Positions 58,282 to 64,000 of a stretch of 64,000 nucleotides of DNA are shown here, piece after piece; the first letter of the stretch is position 1; each line of letters starts with the position of its first letter. Location: assembly GCF_000024165.1 (NCBI RefSeq), contig NC_013194.1, forward strand, positions 1,116,001 to 1,180,000, in the 5' to 3' direction. This stretch comes from Accumulibacter phosphatis. Lineage in GTDB: Bacteria > Pseudomonadota > Gammaproteobacteria > Burkholderiales > Rhodocyclaceae. The translations under genes were made by a program, and so were the position numbers. The notes beneath the pieces were generated by a model. That model searched no databases and was not told the origin of the DNA. It saw only the letters and a list, made by a program, of their open reading frames with translations.

Positions 58282-59193
58282 CTAGAAGATGTCCATGTTC
58301 ACGCACAGCCGGTTGCAGCCGGCTTCGCGTGCGGCGGTGAGCAGCGAGCGGACGCGCTCGATCAGCGCCCCGGCATCCTCGCCGGTGTATTCGGTCACGC
58401 CACCGCTGACCGTCAGCAAGGGCCCGCTGTCGCTCGTAGCGCTGGCCTCGATAGTTTCACGTAGTCGCTCGAGGCCGATCATCGCCTCGTTGACGCGCAC
58501 GTTGGGCAGGATCAGCAGGAACTGGTCATCACCGAAACGGCCGACCATGTCGAATTCACGCAGGCTCTTGCCGAGCAGTCGACTGACGTCGGCGAGCAGT
58601 CGGTCGGCCGACCCCGTGGCATGCGCTCGGCAAAGTTCCCGGAAATTGTCGATCGCCAGGAGGGCCAGAGCAAAGGGCGTACCGTAGCGACGGGCGCGAC
58701 GTCCCTCATCGTCGAGGAGGAGCTGAATGTAGCGCTGGTTGAAGACCCCGGTCAGCGGGTCGTGCGTCGGCAGTTGCTGGCTGTCGCTGGCTGCCCGGCT
58801 GTACTGGCGCAGGTCGGCGAGGATCAGCAGAACACGCCGCAAGCCGCCATCGCTGGCGAAGACGGGGAAGGCGCTGGCCTTGCACCATGTGCTCGCGGCG
58901 GACGCGCTTCCGCGCAGCCCGATGGCACGCTGATGGACGGCTTGGCGCGTGTTGATGACCTGCCTTTCGGGGCGCTCCTCGGTGGCCAGAGGCTGTCCGT
59001 TCTCATCTTGCCAAAGGCTTGGCGCATCGCCGAGGAAAGCAATCGCCTGCGTGTTGCGCTCCAGCAGCGATCCGTCGGCGGCAAAGACCAGCAGCCCGAT
59101 GCCGAGACTGTCGAGCAGGGCGGCATAACGCCCGATCTCGGCGTCATCGGCACGCAGATCGACGAGTGGCAGGCGGTCTTGCTTGGTGGGCAT
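58282..59193 (-). CDS. GGDEF-domain protein with degenerate active site
   Basis: A protein of 303 residues. N-terminal PAS-like sensor (about 15-130), then a GGDEF domain (about 140-300) starting DPLTGVFNQRYIQLLL. The signature is RFGDDQFLLIL where active enzymes have RFGG(D/E)EF, and the metal-binding Asp of the DIDxFK motif is replaced (LAIDNFREL). Both changes predict loss of diguanylate cyclase activity. It could still bind GTP or c-di-GMP or act as a partner. The ATG at 59193 was chosen on the PAS start; the ribosome site is weak. Next to metY on the same strand. Confidence 0.85.
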   Translation of the reverse strand: MPTKQDRLPLVDLRADDAEIGRYAALLDSLGIGLLVFAADGSLLERNTQAIAFLGDAPSLWQDENGQPLATEERPERQVINTRQAVHQRAIGLRGSASAASTWCKASAFPVFASDGGLRRVLLILADLRQYSRAASDSQQLPTHDPLTGVFNQRYIQLLLDDEGRRARRYGTPFALALLAIDNFRELCRAHATGSADRLLADVSRLLGKSLREFDMVGRFGDDQFLLILPNVRVNEAMIGLERLRETIEASATSDSGPLLTVSGGVTEYTGEDAGALIERVRSLLTAAREAGCNRLCVNMDIF

Positions 59194-59318
59194 CGGCGGA
59201 CCCGCACGAAGGTATGTCTCTATCGTATCCCAAAACCCTGTTCGGCGCTTGCCAATGCCTGCGTTCGTCGCGCAGGGCCCGCCGGCAGCATGCCGGGCAG
59301 GCCCCCGCGTCAATGTCC

Positions 59319-60602
59319 TCAGGCGGCCGCCAGCGCCTGTTCGAGATCGGCCAGCAAGTCGTCGATATGCTCTATACCGATCGACAGGCGGATCATTTCT
59401 TCGGAAACACCGGCCTTCGCCAGTTCTGCCGGCGCCAGTTGCCGGTGCGTGGTCGACGCCGGGTGGCAGGCGAGTGACTTGCTGTCACCGATGTTGACGA
59501 GACGAGTGAACAGCTGCAGTGCATCCTGGAAGCGCGCACCCGCCTGCGAGCCGCTGCAGTCGGTTCCCTTGACGCCGAACGTGAGAATGCCGGAGGCCTT
59601 GCCGCCCATGTACTTCTGCACCAGCGCGTGGTCGGGATGGTCGGCCAGTCCGGCGTAATTGACCCAGGCAACCTTGGCGTGGCTCTTGAGATAAGCCGCG
59701 ATCTGCTCGGTGTTGCTGCAGATCCGGTCCATGCGCAGGGGCAGCGTCTCGAGTCCCTGCAGAATCAGGAAGGCATTGAATGGCGAGATCGCCGCGCCCA
59801 TGTTGCGCAGCGGGACGACGCGCGCCCGACCGATGTAGGCCGCGGGGCCCAGCGCCTCCGTGTAGACGACACCATGATAGGAGACGTCCGGTTCGTTGAG
59901 GCGCTTGAACTTGTCCTTGTGCGCGGCCCACGGAAAGCGGCCGCTATCGACGATCATGCCGCCGATCGAGTTGCCGTGACCGCCGATGTATTTGGTCAGC
60001 GAATGGACGACGATGTCGGCACCGTGTTCGAACGGGCGGCACAGGTAGGGCGAGGGAACGGTGTTGTCGACGATCAGCGGGATGCCGTGCCGGTGCGCGA
60101 TCTCGGCCAGCTTCTCGAAGTCGGTGACGTTGCCGAGCGGGTTGCCGACAGATTCGCAGAAGAGTGCCTTGGTCCTGGCGCCGATGAGCTTCTCGAAACT
60201 TGCCGGGTCCGCATGGTTGGCAAAACGGACATCGATGCCGTACTGCGGCAGCGTGTGGGCAAACAGGTTGTAGGTGCCGCCATAGAGCGTAGACGCGGAG
60301 ACGATGTTGTCGCCCGCTTCGGCGATCGTCTGGATGGCGTAGGTGATCGCCGCCTGCCCCGAGGCGAGAGCCAGCCCGCCGATGCCGCCTTCCATCGCGG
60401 CAACGCGTTTCTCCAGGACATCCTGCGTCGGGTTCATGATCCGCGTGTAGATGTTGCCCGCCACCTTGAGGTCGAACAGGTCGGCTCCGTGCTGGGTATT
60501 GTCGAAAGCATAGGAGGTGGTCTGGTAGATCGGTACGGCTACCGCCTTGGTCGTCGGTTCGGGGCTGTAGCCGGCGTGGACGGCGAGAGTTTCGAGTTTC
60601 AT
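59319..60602 (-). CDS. metY: O-acetylhomoserine sulfhydrylase / aminocarboxypropyltransferase
   Basis: A PLP enzyme of 427 residues of the Cys/Met metabolism family, making homocysteine from O-acetylhomoserine and sulfide. Motifs: YTRIMNPTQDVLEKRVAAMEG, LASGQAAITYAI, the PLP Lys in VHSLTKYIGGHGNSIGGMI, SLACHPASTTHRQL and EEMIRLSIGIEHIDDL. The start ATG has GGGAG upstream. I looked for a SAM-type riboswitch in 60603-60864 and saw no clear one. Confidence 0.95.
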   Translation of the reverse strand: MKLETLAVHAGYSPEPTTKAVAVPIYQTTSYAFDNTQHGADLFDLKVAGNIYTRIMNPTQDVLEKRVAAMEGGIGGLALASGQAAITYAIQTIAEAGDNIVSASTLYGGTYNLFAHTLPQYGIDVRFANHADPASFEKLIGARTKALFCESVGNPLGNVTDFEKLAEIAHRHGIPLIVDNTVPSPYLCRPFEHGADIVVHSLTKYIGGHGNSIGGMIVDSGRFPWAAHKDKFKRLNEPDVSYHGVVYTEALGPAAYIGRARVVPLRNMGAAISPFNAFLILQGLETLPLRMDRICSNTEQIAAYLKSHAKVAWVNYAGLADHPDHALVQKYMGGKASGILTFGVKGTDCSGSQAGARFQDALQLFTRLVNIGDSKSLACHPASTTHRQLAPAELAKAGVSEEMIRLSIGIEHIDDLLADLEQALAAA

Positions 60603-60864
60603 GCGGGTTCTCCCTGTGTGGGTGGGGCGGTATCAAGAGAAGGCGCGAATCTTAGCATTTCGCTTGTCGGGGTTGACGCTCGATCTATGGCCAAGGGCGC
60701 CCCGTCTTCTGTCCAGCTCTTTGACGATGGCACCTGGCAGTTCCAGGGCCTGTTCGCGCAAGGAGACGGTTGTCAGATTGCGGAGAGGAATCTGGCGTCT
60801 GACGGCGTGGCGGTTCGCGCGGACAGCACCGTACCTTCGGAGGTCTGTGCCACGCCTGTCGCGT

Positions 60865-62013
60865 TCATAGCTCATAACCCCACGCCCGACCCCAGTTGTG
60901 TGCGTGATGACGGCCCGACTCGTCCTGCGCATAGGCACGGATCGCCAGCAAGCCGGGACCGGTGGCACGAAACATGGGTGCTTCGAGTGGACGGCCGAAG
61001 GTGTCGGCGATCGCCACCACCTGGCGCGGCTGCGAGGCGCTGCCGAAACGCCGCCGCGTGACCACCGCCAACTCGCGGTTGCTCAGGCGAACGAGGCTGC
61101 CCGGTGGAAACGGCCCGAGAGCCCGCATCAGTTGATTCACCAGCGATTTGTCCATGCGCGCGAGGTCAGCGCCGAATACGTGTCGCGTCAGCAGCGACGC
61201 ATCACCCGCGTGGTTGAGGTTCCAGTAGACGGGTGCGCGCGCCTTGCGTCCGCTCAAACGCGCGGCGAGGGTGTCGGCGACGCGCAGAATGCGCGCCGTC
61301 AGGGGTATCGATGCTCCCCTCAGGCCGCCGGGATAGCCACTCCCATCCACATTCTCATGGTGGCAGATGACGGCAGGAACCCAGTCTTCGTAGTCCTTGC
61401 CAAGTCGCCTCAGGAGCCGGGCGCTTTCGATCGGATGCTCGCCAATGCTGCGGCGCTGGGCGTCATCGGGAGCCCCGCTGAGATCGAACATCTCGTCGTG
61501 CAAGGCGAATCTGGGCAGGTTCATGCTCAGGGCGGCGCCGGCAAGCGTCGTCAGGTTCTGGCTCGGCAAGCCGCTTGCCGATCCCGACTCGAGCGCCAGC
61601 AAGGCAACATGGATGGCGTGCCGAACGCTGCTGCGCGCGAAGCGTCCCAGTCGCGCGAAGCCCAGGCAGGCATCCGCGTCGAGCAGCCAGACTTCGAGCA
61701 GGTCGCGCGCGAGTTCACGGAGTTCACTCGCGGAAACGTGCGCGTTGCGGGCGATGCGCTCGGAAATGTCGGCGAGGCTTGCCGCGATCCGCGACAACTC
61801 CCTGGCCGGGTGGGCATGGGAAATCCTGGCAGCGAATGCCGCCGGGCAGAGGAAGCGCAGAGGCTGCGACGGATCCCGGCGGCCATGGACGATCAGCGCT
61901 CCGGCGCGCAGCAGAAGAACTCCGCTGGCATTGAACAGATCACAGGGCGCAGGGTGGCCGATGAGTTCGGGCGGCATCACCACCGGGCGCAGGATCGACG
62001 TCGACATGGACAT
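60865..62013 (-). CDS. HD-GYP-like protein with broken HD motif
   Basis: A protein of 382 residues from the ATG at 62013 (GAGGAG upstream). Residues of about 140-290 resemble an HD-GYP c-di-GMP phosphodiesterase domain. The GYP part HHENVDGSGYPGGLRG is intact. But the HD dyad region reads LAGAALSMNLPRFALHDE instead of the usual HDIGK, so two metal ligands are missing. Catalysis is therefore doubtful; c-di-GMP binding or scaffold roles are possible. A variable C-terminal domain (about 300-382) follows. Confidence 0.82.
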   Translation of the reverse strand: MSMSTSILRPVVMPPELIGHPAPCDLFNASGVLLLRAGALIVHGRRDPSQPLRFLCPAAFAARISHAHPARELSRIAASLADISERIARNAHVSASELRELARDLLEVWLLDADACLGFARLGRFARSSVRHAIHVALLALESGSASGLPSQNLTTLAGAALSMNLPRFALHDEMFDLSGAPDDAQRRSIGEHPIESARLLRRLGKDYEDWVPAVICHHENVDGSGYPGGLRGASIPLTARILRVADTLAARLSGRKARAPVYWNLNHAGDASLLTRHVFGADLARMDKSLVNQLMRALGPFPPGSLVRLSNRELAVVTRRRFGSASQPRQVVAIADTFGRPLEAPMFRATGPGLLAIRAYAQDESGRHHAHNWGRAWGYEL

Positions 62014-62275
62014 GCGTACTCCTCGTGCCGCTATTTCCCAGGCTCGGGAACGCATCTCCCGTGTTGTCCGTACATACGGCATGCGGCGTGCCTGCCGATG
62101 GTGGTCTGTCGGCCGGCTGGGCGCCGCCGACAGGGCCGGGGACGCCCGGCGGGCCAGGGAATTCGCGAGCGTCGGCGGCAGTATAGGGGCCTCCTTCGAG
62201 CGCGGTCAATGCGGGTGCGGCTGCCGGTGCGCGGGGTGGCCACTGCCGTAGTGAAGGCGTCGGCGGGGCGTGCGT

Positions 62276-63490
62276 CTATGTCCCGCTGCCGGCGTCGTCG
62301 CGGCGAACCCTTCTCTGGCGGCCGCGCAGCAGGAAGCGGCCGGGGTCGAGCGCGCTGACCAGGTCGTCGGCGAGGGGCAGTGGCGCCCCGGTGATCAGGC
62401 AGGCGAGGAGTTCGCCGGCCAGCGCCGACCAGACGATGCCGCGCGCGCCGAAACCGTTGATCACGTAGAGGCCGGGGTGTCGCGGCATCTCGGCGAGCGG
62501 CCGCGATGGGTGGCTGGCCTCGATGGCGGTGGCGTCGGCGACCGCTCCGACCATCGGCAGGCGATCGGGTGCCAGCGGCCGGAAGCCGACGCGGCCGCCG
62601 AGATCGGCCGGCTGGATGCCCTTGGCGTGGCCCGGCAGGATGAAAGCGAGCCTGGCCAGGTTTTCGGCATGGTCGGCGGTACGCAGTGCGGTCTCGCCGT
62701 CATCGATCGAGAAGGTGGCGCCGGCGCAGCGCAGCCCGTCGATTGCCGGGGTCACGTAACCGAGACGACAGACGACGATGTCGGGCGCCGAACCGGCTGC
62801 AGCGGGCAGATGCGAGACCTGCCCGCGCGCGGCGCGCAGGGGCAGGTGCGCGGCCACGGCGAAACGTCCGGCGTCGGTGGCGTTGGCGAGAATCAGCACC
62901 GGCGCTTCGGCAATGACGGCGCCACCGTCGGCGTACGCTCGCCAGAGACCTGCCCGACGCTCGACCTCGGCGACCCGGCAGCCGTAGTGTGCCTTGATGG
63001 CGACGGCGTGGCGGGCGATGTTGGCCCGGCACAATGACGCGGGATCGACCCAGCCGCCGCCGGGGAACCACCAGCCGCCGTGTGTGACCGGCCAACCGGC
63101 AAGCTGGCTGGCTTCGCCCCGGTCGACGAAGCGCAGATAGTCGGCGGCCGGTTGCTGGACGTCGACCACCCGTTGCTGGGTGGCGGCATGCGTGTCGTCG
63201 CGCGCCAAATGGAGGACGCCGGTCTGTGCCCAGCGCAGCGGCAGGCCAGCGGCCGTCAGCGACGCGAAGTGCCGGCAGGCCTCGAGGAAGCCGGCACGGG
63301 TCAGCCGCGCCAGCCGGTTGTCGTCGACCGAGGGCAGGGGCCGCAGGACGCCGGCGAGGTTGCCGGACGCCCCCTGGGCGGGTGCGTCGGCGCGCTCGAT
63401 CAGCTCGATGGTCCAGCCGCGTGCGGCCAGACGTTCGGCGGCGCTGCTGCCGGCCAGCCCGGCACCGATGACGATGGCGCGGCGGCTCAT
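62276..63490 (-). CDS. mnmC: Stand-alone MnmC oxidoreductase (MnmC2)
   Basis: A FAD-dependent oxidoreductase of 404 residues: dinucleotide-binding motif AIVIGAGLAGSSAAERLAAR at the N-terminus, then QGASGNLAGVLRPLPS, GGWVDPASLCRANI, and C-terminal GFGARGIVWSALAGELLA. This is the C-terminal half of E. coli MnmC, which removes the carboxymethyl group in making mnm5s2U34 in tRNA. The methyltransferase half (MnmC1) is missing here and must be a separate gene. ATG start at 63490. Downstream of lysS on the minus strand. Confidence 0.85.
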   Translation of the reverse strand: MSRRAIVIGAGLAGSSAAERLAARGWTIELIERADAPAQGASGNLAGVLRPLPSVDDNRLARLTRAGFLEACRHFASLTAAGLPLRWAQTGVLHLARDDTHAATQQRVVDVQQPAADYLRFVDRGEASQLAGWPVTHGGWWFPGGGWVDPASLCRANIARHAVAIKAHYGCRVAEVERRAGLWRAYADGGAVIAEAPVLILANATDAGRFAVAAHLPLRAARGQVSHLPAAAGSAPDIVVCRLGYVTPAIDGLRCAGATFSIDDGETALRTADHAENLARLAFILPGHAKGIQPADLGGRVGFRPLAPDRLPMVGAVADATAIEASHPSRPLAEMPRHPGLYVINGFGARGIVWSALAGELLACLITGAPLPLADDLVSALDPGRFLLRGRQRRVRRDDAGSGT

Positions 63491-63517
63491 GAGCCGGTGC
63501 GCGGGCCTGCCTGCTCG

Positions 63518-64000
63518 CTACTCAGGTCGCATCTGCGGAAAGAGGATGACGTCGCGAATGTTCGGCGAGTCGGTGAGCAGCATGACCAGCCGATCGATGC
63601 CGATGCCGCAGCCGCCGGTCGGCGGCAGGCCGTACTCGAGGGCGCGGACATAGTCGGCGTCGTAGTACATGGCCTCCTCGTCACCGGCTTCCTTGGCTTT
63701 CGCCTGTTCGAGGAAGCGCGCTGCCTGGTCTTCGGGGTCGTTCAATTCGGAGAAGCCGTTGGCGATCTCGCGGCCGGCGATGAACAGCTCGAAGCGCTCG
63801 GCAACCTCAGGGTTGCTGTCGCTGCGGCGCGCCAGCGGGCTCACCTCGGCCGGGTAGTCGATGATGAAGGTGGGATCCCAGAGATCTGCCTCGGCAGTTT
63901 CCTCGAAGAGCTTCAATTGCAGCGTGCCGAGGCCGTCGGTCGCGCCGATGTCGACCTTCATCGCGCTCAGCTTCTCGCGCAGCCAGGCGGCGTCGGCGAG
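63518..64000 (-). CDS. lysS: Lysyl-tRNA synthetase, C-terminal part (5' end outside window)
   Basis: The frame is open through the right edge; the visible 160 codons end at a TAA-type stop at 63518. Class II synthetase motif 3 is PTGGCGIGIDRLVMLLTDS, preceded by the active-site ELNDPEDQAARFLEQ and FELFIAGREIANGFS segments. Charges tRNA-Lys. The M at 63961 is internal. Followed by mnmC 28 bases on. Confidence 0.95.
   Translation of the reverse strand, partial: LADAAWLREKLSAMKVDIGATDGLGTLQLKLFEETAEADLWDPTFIIDYPAEVSPLARRSDSNPEVAERFELFIAGREIANGFSELNDPEDQAARFLEQAKAKEAGDEEAMYYDADYVRALEYGLPPTGGCGIGIDRLVMLLTDSPNIRDVILFPQMRPE

Noticed and set aside
60603..60864. SAM-type riboswitch upstream of metY
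   Set aside because: No clear aptamer stems seen by eye in the leader.

Overview
The window is 64 kb of GC-rich bacterial chromosome. It looks like a betaproteobacterium of the Rhodocyclales, most like the 'Candidatus Accumulibacter' group. This is an inference from gene content: PEP-CTERM exported proteins, UbiB together with the oxygen-independent UbiUVT ubiquinone genes, an NAD-reducing HoxFUYH hydrogenase, a B12-dependent class II ribonucleotide reductase, and a FIST protein paired with a multi-PAS hybrid kinase. No rRNA, tRNA, intact transposase, CRISPR array or prophage was found.

Layout. 1-9 kb: end of a TPR gene, an OmpR/QseB-type two-component pair (299-2337), a broken antitoxin/PIN locus, two PEP-CTERM proteins (one a 1,111-residue repeat protein), a probable lipoprotein, and a decayed second copy of the two-component pair (7907-8544). 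9-22 kb: a FabH-like synthase, UbiB, argS, a SPOR protein, a DsbA-like thiol oxidoreductase, an SDR, and the FIST plus hybrid kinase pair. 21-28 kb: an SDR, a BtuF-like protein, and ubiU-ubiV-ubiT behind an excellent FNR-type promoter, followed by a DMT transporter, an M50-like protease and a DUF4332 protein. 28-34 kb, minus strand: DUF190, crcB with a candidate fluoride riboswitch, and hoxF-hoxU-hoxY-hoxH-hoxW. 34-39 kb: a MaoC/phosphotransacetylase fusion and nrdJ behind two NrdR-like boxes.

39-44 kb is accessory DNA. An RHH/ParE toxin-antitoxin pair and a decayed second copy bracket an orphan membrane protein of visibly lower GC; an M28 peptidase and small exported proteins follow. 44-53 kb: an RRM protein, an RhlE-type helicase, a secreted TPR-CHAT protein and two CNNM/CorC proteins. 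53-64 kb: queD, the 5-oxoprolinase genes pxpB-pxpC-pxpA, zapE, a secretin-like protein, a GGDEF protein and an HD-GYP-like protein (both with broken catalytic motifs) on either side of metY, a stand-alone MnmC oxidase, and the 3' part of lysS.

Several parts point to life at changing oxygen tension. Quinone synthesis without oxygen sits behind an FNR-type site, the Hox hydrogenase has a weaker FNR-like site at the same spacing, and the ribonucleotide reductase does not need oxygen. The most unusual items are the RR-HK remnant, the orphan membrane gene between TA copies, the secreted CHAT protein, the giant PEP-CTERM repeat protein and the two degenerate cyclic-di-GMP proteins.
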